Shown: positions 8,927-17,501 of the stretch, in pieces
Layout: each line of letters opens with the position of its first letter
How positions within the stretch are numbered: the first letter of the stretch is position 1
Assembly: GCF_003336225.1 (NCBI RefSeq)
Contig: NZ_QPID01000003.1
Coordinates: forward strand, 310,001-374,000
Reading direction: 5' to 3'
Length of the DNA: 64,000 bases
From: Corallincola holothuriorum
GTDB taxonomy: Bacteria > Pseudomonadota > Gammaproteobacteria > Enterobacterales > Neiellaceae
Notes under the pieces: generated by a model
The model's database searches: none
Told to the model about the DNA's origin: nothing
The model's input: the letters and a program-made list of their open reading frames with translations, nothing else
Made by a program: the position numbers and the translations under genes

Positions 8927-9295
8927 ATGAGTCAAAACGAACATAGACCCGGTGTGGCCGAGGTCAATTTGGTGGTTCGCCATTTAAAGCTTGAGCTAAT
9001 TGATATAGCGAAGATTAACGCTGCGCTTGAAGAAATTGATCAGCTCTACGGACTTGATGGTGTGACTTTTGATGAAAAATCCCTAGTTCTTAACTTGGCC
9101 TACGATGCGTCACGTCTCTGTATTGATGGTATTGAAGAAGTGCTAAAAAACCATAATATCGAGGTCAGTCATGACTGGTGGACGCACTTTAAGGAAAGTT
9201 ATTACCGGTTTGTCGATCAGAACGTGAAAGACAATGCGGCTCATCAACCCTGGAGCTGCCATAAGACCCCTCCGGGTACAGGGCGAAAGCGCTGA
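8927..9295 (+). CDS. Uncharacterised 122-residue cytoplasmic protein of the copper cargo
   Basis: The start is ATG 8927, with AAGGATAAG upstream. There is no signal peptide or TM segment. The pattern (EVNLVVRHLKLELIDIAKINAAL ... YGLDGVTFDEKSLVLNLAYDASRLCIDGIEEVLKNHNIEV) alternates beta and alpha segments, as in the ferredoxin-like fold of heavy-metal-associated domains, but the CxxC metal site is absent. A conserved-looking HDWWTHFKESYYRFVDQN segment and a C-terminal PWSCHK follow. I do not recognise a named family. It is separated from the cus operon by 95 nt and has its own inverted repeat. Confidence 0.75.
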   Translation: MSQNEHRPGVAEVNLVVRHLKLELIDIAKINAALEEIDQLYGLDGVTFDEKSLVLNLAYDASRLCIDGIEEVLKNHNIEVSHDWWTHFKESYYRFVDQNVKDNAAHQPWSCHKTPPGTGRKR

Positions 9296-9331
9296 AAGCT
9301 TATTCATTTTTTAAAGTGCATAAGCTCAGAC

Positions 9332-9377
9332 CTAATCTGACAGTTACCCGATTTTGAATTGGTGCCTGTCAGGTTAG
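9332..9377. repeat. Imperfect inverted repeat, probable insertion-sequence end
   Basis: CTAATCTGACAG (9332-9343) and CTGTCAGGTTAG (9366-9377) form an imperfect inverted repeat. It lies immediately beyond the 3' end of the IS481-type transposase remnant at 9380. It is most easily read as a terminal inverted repeat or a hairpin from the decayed insertion sequence. Confidence 0.4.
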
Positions 9378-9379
9378 AT

Positions 9380-9605
9380 TTAAGCTAAATTCTTCTCAGT
9401 CCAAATCGATTTACCATCAAGCAAAGTATCCAGCGGCATTATGCCGCAGAACATCTTGCTCTTATGAGTTCGTTCATTGTTGTAATACGTCATCCATTCG
9501 TCCAGATTTTTCTGAAGTTCGTCTATATCTGCGTACAGATTCTTACCTGATAAAACTTGTTCAGAATGGTCTTGTGGAAGCGTTCGCAGTGTGAAGGCGA
9601 ACACA
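9380..9605 (-). pseudogene. IS481-type transposase C-terminal remnant, frameshifted
   Basis: On the minus strand, one frame encodes CERFHKTILNKFYQ and the next frame encodes NLYADIDELQKNLDEW, then YYNNERTHKSKMFCG. Together these give the C-terminal end of an IS481/IS3-type DDE transposase (the ERFHKT segment carrying the catalytic Glu, then the YNxERTH motif). The break between frames near 9560 is a frameshift, and the N-terminal two thirds are missing. It is dead and marks an old insertion in the transposon cargo. Confidence 0.75.
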
Positions 9606-9636
9606 ATGACTTAAGCGAATAAATTGCCTGCCGCTT

Positions 9637-9919
9637 CTAGATGAAACGGCAGGTCTCTCTATTATGACGGTTTTCACGGATCAGCTTGATCAGAAAAATC
9701 GAGACCACCACCGCGATCCCGATAAAAATAGCGCTGCCAGCCTGCAGAATTCGTAAAAATACTAAATGCGGCACTCGTGTTCCATAGGTGCACCCAGTTA
9801 AAAAATGGGGTCACCGAAACAGACTCACCATAGGCCATTGATTGCTGCACCAACCACTTTACAGACTGATCAGACGCTGCCAGCAAACCGTAGGATATGC
9901 TGCGAGAGCCTTTTGCCAA
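9637..9919 (-). pseudogene. lspA: Broken lspA (signal peptidase II) of the metal-resistance type
   Basis: The minus-strand frame from 9919 reads LLAASDQSVKWLVQQSMAYGES, then FFNWVHLWNTSAAFS and GWQRYF. These are the LspA motifs around the first catalytic Asp and the NTGAAFS block (here NTSAAFS). At a T-run near 9722-9727 the frame slips; the +1 frame continues FIGIAVVVSIFLIKLIREN and stops at 9637. The second half of LspA, with its other catalytic Asp, is absent. Such extra lspA copies often accompany CDF/P-type metal exporters in mobile islands, and a CDF remnant lies next to it. A 7-bp hairpin at 9627-9653 overlaps its end. Confidence 0.75.
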
Positions 9920-9936
9920 TAATGAGCATTATTTAA

Positions 9937-10200
9937 CCCTTCAACGCCGAGATGCCCCTTGCACCGTTAAATACAATGCCCCCCAGGTTGATCACCACGT
10001 CGTTGAACGAAAATATCCAGCTTGCCTTTATGTGCGCTCCGCCCTCCCGGTGTTTGGATATGAGCAGCAGACAACTGGTATTGTCAATCAATGCGACGAA
10101 TGCGATAGCCATCATTGCCAACGATTCAGGGACACTACCGAATGCAAAGCGTATCACCACCTCTACGAGTACGCCCACAGACAAGATAAGCTGGAGTTAG
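9937..10200 (-). pseudogene. Cation diffusion facilitator (CzcD/DmeF-like) remnant with internal deletion
   Basis: The minus-strand frame reads LQLILSVGVLVEVVIR, then a run typical of CDF TM helices (ALIDNTSCLLLISKHREGG) and the diagnostic SWIFSFNDVVINLGGIV (the x-x-N-D metal-binding helix pattern). It then jumps directly to FNGARGISALKG. The expected helix between these two parts is missing, so an internal deletion is likely. A stop codon just upstream of LQLIL removes the N-terminal half. It is a dead gene left in the cargo next to the broken lspA. Confidence 0.7.
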
Positions 10201-10447
10201 CGAGGGAAGCATGCATCAGAAGTAGGTTGGAGCACCAAACAGACAATCCGATGAAATGTCGGTTTGCCTCACTCTCATGCAAAGATAAGATCAACCATTT
10301 AGTCCGCTTACCCCATTATTTTAAGCGGCACTTTAGTCATGAACGGCTGTCCGCTTAAAGGAAAGCCTACCAAGATGGTTTGTTAGCCGACTGACCGTAA
10401 ATCGCTCAAAATTGCCAGTGAGTTGTCTGCCTGCAACCCTCATGCTT
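10200..10447. other. Non-coding decay zone
   Basis: No reading frame here looks genuine. The plus-strand frame reaching 10358 has no ribosome binding site and lies antisense to the CDF remnant. I see only degraded sequence between the CDF remnant and the Tn7-like end at 10513. Confidence 0.5.
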
Positions 10448-10513
10448 GCCGAATCAAAGTGCACCGAGTATGAATCTTTATTACTCGGTATGAGACTTTA
10501 TTGCGCCCCCACA
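10448..10513 (-). repeat. End of a second, divergent Tn7-like element
   Basis: Read on the minus strand from 10513, the sequence begins TGTGGGGGCGCAATAAAGTC, close to the Tn7 terminus TGTGGGCGGACAATAAAGTC. Two TnsB-like sites follow at an exact 20-bp period on the plus strand: GTATGAATCTTTATTA from 10468 and GTATGAGACTTTATTG from 10488. A third, weaker one begins near 10448. The same 20-bp period is seen at the intact right end (18352-18411), but the sequence differs. The element interior would lie to the left. No tns genes belong to this end in the window, so it is probably a relic or one end of a nested element. Confidence 0.65.
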
Positions 10514-10687
10514 GTGACTGGTATTATTCCTCTCTTACGAGCAGCCGTATGCACTCGGTAAATGGCATCGTTTTGAAACTGAACCTTGTTTTTAGGCATG
10601 GAGGTACACTCCTGAACAGGACTGTCTTAAGCTTCTTTGGGCTACTTTCCAGTGATCAGTAGAGAAAATCGCACATAGTTTTCGTAG

Positions 10688-12355
10688 TTATCGTGGGCTT
10701 GCATTTTCTACTGCCCGACGCAAGGCTTCTACCCACGCATCTTCATATTCGCTATTGGTCCTGCACACTGTTTTACCATCCACTTTCTTTGTCCTAAATG
10801 GGTGTTTAATTTCAACTACGATCGAACAGTGTGATTTGTTGACTACTGCGTCCCAATGAACCCCTTTCTCTGCGCAGGCTTTCATCACCTGCATCAGCCC
10901 TTTTTTACCGCTTTCTGAAAACCCGAATAGCCGAGAGCCTAGTTTGTGTTTGTCGTTAAGATCACTGATATCTACTTCTATGATCACCAATGGCAAATCC
11001 TGATAAGAAAAATAAGCACAATGGTAAGTTCTAGGCAGATGAGTAGCTTTGTTCTTGTATATCTGCGAGCCGTTATTCGGTATAGGCATCGACAAACATT
11101 GCGTTGATATATGCGTGTAATCGTCCAACGCCATTAGTCGCTTAATCACTCTTTCAAATATTTGAAAGTTGTCCGTAGGGGCTGCTTCTTCGGGTTCTTC
11201 AAGAGGATTGTCCTCATCATCAGCACGGTTGATTGCCCAATCGAGTTCTTGGGCACTACCTGCAGCCGTACCGTGGCCTACACCAGAGGTATCAGGTGTA
11301 GGCGTTTTATCCATATTTATGTTGGGAATTACTCTTGTTTGATCGGCGCCTGGTAACACTTTGACGTCGTTATTGGTGCCACATACAAATCTGAACCCAT
11401 CTTCACTCACAACGTCGTGCTTTCTGTTGAGTGCTGGAGTGGCTTTAAAATCTAGCAGCGGGTCTGGATCTGAACGATTAACTTCTGGGCGCCTTCCATT
11501 CGTCGGCTCAATCGGAATAAGTTCTTTTTTATTAGGATGAAAGATGGATACTTTTTTATCGTAGCTAAAATATGGCGTGTAGACCCTCTTAATCTCTTCG
11601 ACATGAAACAATGTTGGATCTGCTGAATCGTATTGGCCGGCGAAACTAAAGCGCCAATCTTTTAATGGTGGAGGAGTAAAGTTAAACAACCAGTTCCGCT
11701 GTTCACCTTGCCGCAAACACTGGTAGATACTGTTAAAGCTTTTTTTAGCATCGGGATTGAGCAATAACCACCTAAGGTGTTGGCATGCGCTGTGAGAGGA
11801 TAGGTTTGTTAACGGATAGTCGGACATTTTGTGAAATTTGATAATGGTTTCTTTGCCTGAACGATCGACGTTAGCCATCCCTCTCAAGCCATTTGGTCGC
11901 AGAGCCGTGCGGGTAAGGTGAACATTGTGTAAGAACAGGGTTCGAGCTAGCTCTAAACAGGGGATTGCAGCTTTTATATTTCCCGCTTGTAAGACAATTG
12001 AAATTCTTTTATCTGAAGGGATTTTTTGATAATCACCACTGACTTTTATCTCGATATTGTCCCGTTGATGCGGAGTTGTGCGCACTTTGTTGTCATAGTG
12101 AGAGTTAAGAACCAGCATGGGGATTAGTTCTGCGGGAATTTGTTTTTCCGGAAAGCCCAAAAACTGAACATTAATATATGGCCTAACTTTGTTGTTGAAT
12201 ACTTGCTTGGTTTTTATACTGCCAATTTGAATGAGTGGCACGTTTTTAGGAAAGTGACTTAACTCTCTGCCAGGCTGGGATGTCCAATCTGAGAATTTTC
12301 CGTGCAGGTTTCCTGCTGCGTTTACGATTAAGTCCTGCAAGTCGTTCAATTTCAC
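10688..12355 (-). CDS. tnsE: TnsE, Tn7-like target selector for replicating/conjugal DNA
   Basis: The product has 555 residues from GTG 12355, or about 517 from GTG 12241, which lies just after the tnsD stop; canonical TnsE has 538. The first start overlaps tnsD by 110 nt and has AAGG upstream, whereas the second has no clear ribosome binding site. The block FNFTPPPLKDWRF corresponds to FSFDPPPMQGWKL of Tn7 TnsE, and the C-terminal domain is intact to the end. In Tn7, TnsE directs TnsABC to processing lagging strands and conjugal plasmids by contacting DNA 3' ends and the sliding clamp. Its presence means the element probably retains both target pathways. Confidence 0.93.
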   Translation of the reverse strand: MKLNDLQDLIVNAAGNLHGKFSDWTSQPGRELSHFPKNVPLIQIGSIKTKQVFNNKVRPYINVQFLGFPEKQIPAELIPMLVLNSHYDNKVRTTPHQRDNIEIKVSGDYQKIPSDKRISIVLQAGNIKAAIPCLELARTLFLHNVHLTRTALRPNGLRGMANVDRSGKETIIKFHKMSDYPLTNLSSHSACQHLRWLLLNPDAKKSFNSIYQCLRQGEQRNWLFNFTPPPLKDWRFSFAGQYDSADPTLFHVEEIKRVYTPYFSYDKKVSIFHPNKKELIPIEPTNGRRPEVNRSDPDPLLDFKATPALNRKHDVVSEDGFRFVCGTNNDVKVLPGADQTRVIPNINMDKTPTPDTSGVGHGTAAGSAQELDWAINRADDEDNPLEEPEEAAPTDNFQIFERVIKRLMALDDYTHISTQCLSMPIPNNGSQIYKNKATHLPRTYHCAYFSYQDLPLVIIEVDISDLNDKHKLGSRLFGFSESGKKGLMQVMKACAEKGVHWDAVVNKSHCSIVVEIKHPFRTKKVDGKTVCRTNSEYEDAWVEALRRAVENASPR

Positions 12356-13796
12356 ACACAGGCCTTAAAATATCCTTATGTTCGATAAGTTTAACCATAA
12401 CACGGCTTAACCTTCTAACTTGGTACTCTTCTATAGATTCGCAATACCGATCAAAAAACATACCGCAAAGTGGCAGTTTATGCAGTTTTTTCTCCATTAA
12501 ACTCTTTTGTTGAATACGTAATGCAAACCATGACTTTGAGTGACGAGGATCTTCTATTCTTTCTTCTGCGCTGTTCTTGGTTTCAATTAATTTCTTAACT
12601 AGTTGAAGGTCTCTTGTATGCCAGTTCACACGTTTATCTTGATGATTGTTAGCAGGCTCAGGTTTATGGGTATTGAGCCATTCTCTGTCATAACGATAAA
12701 GCCAAGAGTACAGCCTTGCACCTAGGACTGTTGTTCGAATGCTTTTGAGTGAATCTAACATTGATGATTGCAGCAGTTCGCGCCACTTCGCTCTTGATTC
12801 ATCACGTTTGGTGATGTTTGGTGTGGTTATCATTCTTCTTGCATGTCCTTCAAAGCTTGAAAAATGACGCGCCAGTTTGAGCTCTTTATGCAGTTCAACA
12901 GTAGTACCACGAAGAGACAACCAAACAATAAGGTGTTGCAAATAGCTGTAAACTCTTCTGTGTTTCCTAAACATTGCCAGCAGCCAAGAACTTTCTCCGG
13001 AAATTGCTAATCCTTGCTGCCGTAACCATTCGTCGGGCCACAGCTTGCGTACTCGGTTGGCAATGGCGCTATGATCAACTCTTTTTCCGCTCATTACCCG
13101 CGTATCTCTCGCCAGCTTCTGGTAATAACGAGTCCATTGTTCAACCGACACAGGAGCAAGCGTTGAGTTCAATAGTTGCTCTACCATAGTGGCTAGTTTC
13201 AAGTCGTTTGGTTTGGCTGCCTCAGGATAGTGACCTAAGTATTGGTAGTCGTGAGTTCCGGTGAAATGATGACGATGGAGAGACTGCAGTGCTAGATGGG
13301 TATCAATTAACGTGCACCGATGTGTGGGGCAAGCATCGACACCGGGTGATTGGAACAATCGTTGCCAATAAGTAAATCCCAGAGATTCCAGTTGTTCTCG
13401 CCAACACAGAGGACAAATCTTGTAATGAGCAGGCCAGTTAACTATCGACGCGTTGATTCCTGCTCGTGACATACTCGGATTAACATCCCGACAGGCTAAA
13501 TCCGAGAGTAGTACGTTGTATCGGCAGGTAGGTATAAAAGCGCTAAACAAAGGTAAATGAGAATGGCGCTCAATGATCTCTCTAGGCGTAATATCCCAGA
13601 TGTGGCCAACTTGCTTAAGTAGCTGCTCAATGTGGCCCTGTAGAAGGGGAGAGGGCACTACCATTCTATTATTGAACAGCATATCTAGTGCAATCTTGTC
13701 ATCTTTGATCCCCATGTGCTGAACGAACCGAGCAAGGATGCTCGTGAGCAACTCATCTTTTTGCGCTATCGGGAAGTGAGCCAACATAAAAGCCAC
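12246..13796 (-). CDS. tnsD: TnsD (TniQ family), attTn7 site selector
   Basis: The product has 516 residues; Tn7 TnsD has 508. Near residues 120-160 is the TniQ zinc finger (ICPLCWREQL ... DACPTHRC, Cys-Cys-Cys-His). Downstream blocks such as SWLLAMFRKHRRVYSYLQH and YQVRRLSRVMVKL match Tn7 TnsD closely. TnsD binds the 3' end of glmS and recruits TnsC. The element sits exactly where TnsD should place it, so target choice and protein agree. The start ATG at 13796 is followed by an alternative ATG at 13787. It follows tnsC by 47 nt. Confidence 0.95.
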   Translation of the reverse strand: MAFMLAHFPIAQKDELLTSILARFVQHMGIKDDKIALDMLFNNRMVVPSPLLQGHIEQLLKQVGHIWDITPREIIERHSHLPLFSAFIPTCRYNVLLSDLACRDVNPSMSRAGINASIVNWPAHYKICPLCWREQLESLGFTYWQRLFQSPGVDACPTHRCTLIDTHLALQSLHRHHFTGTHDYQYLGHYPEAAKPNDLKLATMVEQLLNSTLAPVSVEQWTRYYQKLARDTRVMSGKRVDHSAIANRVRKLWPDEWLRQQGLAISGESSWLLAMFRKHRRVYSYLQHLIVWLSLRGTTVELHKELKLARHFSSFEGHARRMITTPNITKRDESRAKWRELLQSSMLDSLKSIRTTVLGARLYSWLYRYDREWLNTHKPEPANNHQDKRVNWHTRDLQLVKKLIETKNSAEERIEDPRHSKSWFALRIQQKSLMEKKLHKLPLCGMFFDRYCESIEEYQVRRLSRVMVKLIEHKDILRPVCEIERLAGLNRKRSRKPARKILRLDIPAWQRVKSLS

Positions 13797-13843
13797 ACCA
13801 AAGCTAATTCAACTCATTTAAAGATAGTTTGCGGAACGACAGC

Positions 13844-15427
13844 TCACAGGTATGGCGTAATATCTAAGATATTGCCTTCATTTTTCAGAGTACGATAAGT
13901 AGACATGGGTTCGTCACTTCGTAGTAACCGAAGGTCATTGTCAACATAAGTAGGTGTTAGCTTTTTTGCGGTTGGGGTTGACGTTTTTGAGGGCTGCTCT
14001 GGCTCGTCTTCTAGAGATTTGATATGTGCGACCAGACCAAAGAGATCTTCTTCTGGTTTCTCAATCAATGCTTGCTGTGCGGCCAACGGAGCCACATCTT
14101 TTCCTAATCCCATTCGAATGAGCATTTCCGTGAGTTCAGTTCGTTTATCATGCGATGATTCATCAGTATTCACTGGTTCGCTTAATATCGTATCATCCGG
14201 CTGGCCGAGTATGCGGATTGCATCCGCTGGCAAATCCAAATCTGCGTACTTTACTATCTCTTCTTGCCGACCACTTTGCAGCGCTTTAATCATTGGGTGA
14301 ATAATGGAAAGCTCCTCATTAAAGACATCCTTTACTAACTTAATAGTGATCAACTCTTTGCCTGCAACAACTGCTCTTGCTTGGCATAAATAGAATAGTG
14401 AAACAGCAACATGTGCGATGCCTTGTGTTAACTCCCAGAATAAATCTTTCATCGATTGGGTAAGTGGGGTCGTCGCTTTAAACCACTGTAGCTTCCACAT
14501 TCGTTTGATAAAACAATCCCACTCGCTTTCGTTGGCGTTGTTAGACAAGTGATCGAATCTATTCCAGTTTAAGCTCCCAAACTGGGCCGCACGACGAGCA
14601 GATCTCAGCGTGGGAGAAAAGAGATCGACTGCTTTGGGTGTTCCGATGAACAGCACAGGGACTTTAATGACGTTGGTAAGTGTGACAAAGAAATTGAGCA
14701 GTTTAGACGCCCCTCCTGAACGAGCAGCGTTGAGGTGTTGGAGCTCATCAATGACTAAGATCCCGATAGAATGAAGCGCACATACTCTTGCGATGTCACC
14801 CAGCATTGACTCGGCAGATGACTTTGCTTTTACATAAAGTGCTTCATAGTCAGAACCTATGACGTCATCCACTGCTCGAAAAAAATGAATACATAGACTC
14901 TTAGCTGAGCCATCATGAGGGCTATCGATTTTCAACCACACAAGCTGAGAGTGTTGGTAATCGGGATGATATATTGCTTGGTGACAATAAGTATCTAAGA
15001 CTGCCTGAACAGCTGTCGTCTTACCGGTACCTGAACAGCCAATAATTGAACTGGCAAGTGCGGCACTCCCTGCATTTCTAGAAGCGACAGAGAAATCCAC
15101 ATTATCGACATCTGAAAGATTACGTTGATACTCGTTTGATGCGATGTTTCGCCCTAAGTATCCTCGGCGAATCATCCCAGAAATCATTTGTTCAAGTTGG
15201 AGGTGCGCCTTAGTCGGATATAAAAACTCATCTAGTATTCTCATCATCGCATGACGGCGAATGTAGCCCGGCAAGTTCTTTTCAGATTCTCGCACTTTAG
15301 GATATCGATTTAACGCTTTGGCAGTATCTTGCGGGGAATTGAGCAAAGGTAGCGCGTTAATCAGTGGCTGACCTCGATAGTCTTCAATTTCAGGTTCAGC
15401 ATATTCTGCCTGATGAATGTTAATCAT
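13844..15427 (-). CDS. tnsC: TnsC, AAA+ ATPase regulator of Tn7-like transposition
   Basis: The product has 527 residues; Tn7 TnsC has 555. Walker A is GCSGTGKTT and Walker B is ILVIDELQHL, followed by a sensor-like IGTPKA block (VPVLFIGTPKAVDLF). The C-terminus (TYRTLKNEGNILDI) matches the TnsA-interacting tail of Tn7 TnsC. It forms the ATP-dependent platform linking TnsD or TnsE at the target to the TnsAB transposase. The start overlaps the tnsB stop by 8 nt, indicating coupling. Confidence 0.96.
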   Translation of the reverse strand: MINIHQAEYAEPEIEDYRGQPLINALPLLNSPQDTAKALNRYPKVRESEKNLPGYIRRHAMMRILDEFLYPTKAHLQLEQMISGMIRRGYLGRNIASNEYQRNLSDVDNVDFSVASRNAGSAALASSIIGCSGTGKTTAVQAVLDTYCHQAIYHPDYQHSQLVWLKIDSPHDGSAKSLCIHFFRAVDDVIGSDYEALYVKAKSSAESMLGDIARVCALHSIGILVIDELQHLNAARSGGASKLLNFFVTLTNVIKVPVLFIGTPKAVDLFSPTLRSARRAAQFGSLNWNRFDHLSNNANESEWDCFIKRMWKLQWFKATTPLTQSMKDLFWELTQGIAHVAVSLFYLCQARAVVAGKELITIKLVKDVFNEELSIIHPMIKALQSGRQEEIVKYADLDLPADAIRILGQPDDTILSEPVNTDESSHDKRTELTEMLIRMGLGKDVAPLAAQQALIEKPEEDLFGLVAHIKSLEDEPEQPSKTSTPTAKKLTPTYVDNDLRLLRSDEPMSTYRTLKNEGNILDITPYL

Positions 15428-17501
15428 CGTCTTCCTCTAGAAAGTCATCAAGGGATGGGTATTCGATATTTTCTGAATTATGACCTGTGTGAATATCAAT
15501 GACATCGGCAGCGCTTTGCTTTGACTTATGCTTAAGATTGACTGCGGTATTGTCTCGCTCAAGCTCCCGCTCTGCATCTCGATTACCCTTAATTCCGGCC
15601 AGCCTTTGTGAGCCCGTCAACTTTGGCGCACTTCCCTTTTTGTCACGCTCTCGTTTAGCGATACTCTCCATTTTTTCTTGCAAGTTAGGCGCCTCAAAAT
15701 CTTTATCTTGATTCGCTGACGCCTCTGCGACTTTAGAGGACTTGAGAATACCCGCTGCATCAACAAAACTCATTCCCTTGTATCGACGGCTACGATCTGA
15801 AAGCTCACATATCCAATAGGATTGGTAACTGTTATCAGGTCTCAGGTAGATCACATTGGTTCGTCGTGGGTCAAAGGCTATCTCTACGTTCTTTTGTCTG
15901 GCGTGTTTAAATCGGTCAAACCACCCCTCCGCCATCGCTTCACTGCATGTGTACTTTAGGCCTTTAAAACCAATACCCACTTCTGACACTGTCCCGTTTT
16001 CAGTCGGTAACAAGTTCACTTCGACTAAGTCTTTGCTGCATGCCCTTAACTTACCAGTTCGGTTTTTGATTCCCCAGTTCCAAAGTTGGAGGGGGACTGC
16101 TGGCAATTCATCGGGCATATCTTTCGCAAAATCATAATCTTTCACTACATGCCGAGTGTTGTAGTTGATGATGATGTGTATCACGGTCTCAGTGAACGCT
16201 GCTAAGGTTAATTCTGCATCTAACTCGTATCGTCGCCCCAAACGTTTTTTACCATTAACCGGTTCAACGATACCGCTGATGTAGGGCTTAAATTTTGTCT
16301 GAAGTGTATTGAAATATCGCTCCACACCACCTTTGTCATCCCCTCGGTAGGAACGCGAGTTACTCAATTGGACATTAAACGCATTGACGAGTACGTCAGC
16401 TTGCCTATGTAGAAGCTCGCCTTTATCTGCCATGATGGATGCCGGAAGCCCAACGGATGGCCACATACTGTTATCTATATCTATGCCATAGCTTCGGCAG
16501 TACTCTGTCTTATCTAAAAAGGCGTTTGACATCGCCATCATCGCAGCTACCCAAGAAGGGTTTTCTAATCCAACGTAAAGCCCTGTAACCATTCGACTAA
16601 ACACATCTTTAACTATGTAAACTACTGGTCTCCCGATGATTTTATTTGGGTCTTTTTCAGAAACTAAGTATAGATCAGCTATCGTTGCATCTATCTCATA
16701 ACGACCGCCCGGCCCAATATTCATGTATGCCGAGGTACTCGTTAATGCTCTAATGTCTTTATCATATATTTTAGATGGCGTCCGCAGCTTAACGACATCA
16801 TGTTGCCGATAGTTCGATTCGTAGAAGTAGCGAAACTGACGAAGAGTCGGTATCGATGTTTTATCAGCGCTTGGATAGCGTGATTTATATAGACCAATAG
16901 CTTTGTCTTTTGCATCTTTGATAGAAAATTTGTCATTTTGTAAAAAGAACCCATCAATGGCTAAACGGAAAAGCTCGGCAACATCATCAGTAATAATTGC
17001 CCCGACACCTTCGCTCGTTGTTCGCTTACGTCCAAGTTTCTTGTCTATTTTTCGTCTCGACTTACCTTTACCACCGCACCGATAGTAATCCGGTAGTAAG
17101 GCGTTTGGTGTCATCCCTCGTTGCCAATATCGGCGCAATTGACGAACAAAATAGATCCTTGGTTTACCCGTTTGCTCAACTGCGCTTCTAATTAGTTGAT
17201 TACGTGACGATTTATTAAATAACTTACTGTGTTCTTCCAATAAAATTTTGAGCAGCGAATATGCCTGATCTCTCTTTGTACTTTGAGGGCTATTGATTTC
17301 AACGAGAGAGAAAGTAAAAGGCTCATTAATGCTTTTTATTGTTTTGTTAATGGTCAGTTCTCGTAACTCGGGGATAGGCTTACTGATGGGCCAAGCAGAA
17401 TCATCATCTATATTAATCAACCAAACAAATTCTATCGTTTCGTATACGATACGCACACGCTCATCGGAATCAGTATATTGATAGACTTGATTAAGAAGCA
17501 T
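15420..17501 (-). CDS. tnsB: TnsB, DDE transposase
   Basis: From ATG 17501 the product has 693 residues (Tn7 TnsB has 702). A GTG at 17522 is possible, but the ATG has GGGGCGG just upstream and aligns with the N-terminus of Tn7 TnsB. Catalytic residues are visible at about D271 (RYEIDATIADLYLV), D358 (IMADKGELL) and E393 (DKGGVERYF), with Tn7-like spacing. TnsB binds the end repeats and makes the 3' cuts and strand transfer. Many blocks are almost identical to Tn7 (RRYWQRGMTPNALLPDY, TLRQFRYFYE), so this is a close relative of canonical Tn7. It overlaps the tnsA stop by about 11 nt. Confidence 0.96.
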   Translation of the reverse strand: MLLNQVYQYTDSDERVRIVYETIEFVWLINIDDDSAWPISKPIPELRELTINKTIKSINEPFTFSLVEINSPQSTKRDQAYSLLKILLEEHSKLFNKSSRNQLIRSAVEQTGKPRIYFVRQLRRYWQRGMTPNALLPDYYRCGGKGKSRRKIDKKLGRKRTTSEGVGAIITDDVAELFRLAIDGFFLQNDKFSIKDAKDKAIGLYKSRYPSADKTSIPTLRQFRYFYESNYRQHDVVKLRTPSKIYDKDIRALTSTSAYMNIGPGGRYEIDATIADLYLVSEKDPNKIIGRPVVYIVKDVFSRMVTGLYVGLENPSWVAAMMAMSNAFLDKTEYCRSYGIDIDNSMWPSVGLPASIMADKGELLHRQADVLVNAFNVQLSNSRSYRGDDKGGVERYFNTLQTKFKPYISGIVEPVNGKKRLGRRYELDAELTLAAFTETVIHIIINYNTRHVVKDYDFAKDMPDELPAVPLQLWNWGIKNRTGKLRACSKDLVEVNLLPTENGTVSEVGIGFKGLKYTCSEAMAEGWFDRFKHARQKNVEIAFDPRRTNVIYLRPDNSYQSYWICELSDRSRRYKGMSFVDAAGILKSSKVAEASANQDKDFEAPNLQEKMESIAKRERDKKGSAPKLTGSQRLAGIKGNRDAERELERDNTAVNLKHKSKQSAADVIDIHTGHNSENIEYPSLDDFLEEDDD

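Noticed and set aside
9897-10358. Plus-strand 153-codon frame
   Set aside because: It lies antisense to recognisable lspA and CDF remnants, has no ribosome binding site, and its composition is not protein-like.
10498-10599. Minus-strand 33-codon frame starting MPKNKVQFQ, like the N-terminus of IS1595-type transposases
   Set aside because: Only the first nine residues look familiar; the rest does not match and the frame ends in the Tn7-like terminus at 10513. Too little to call a gene or a remnant.
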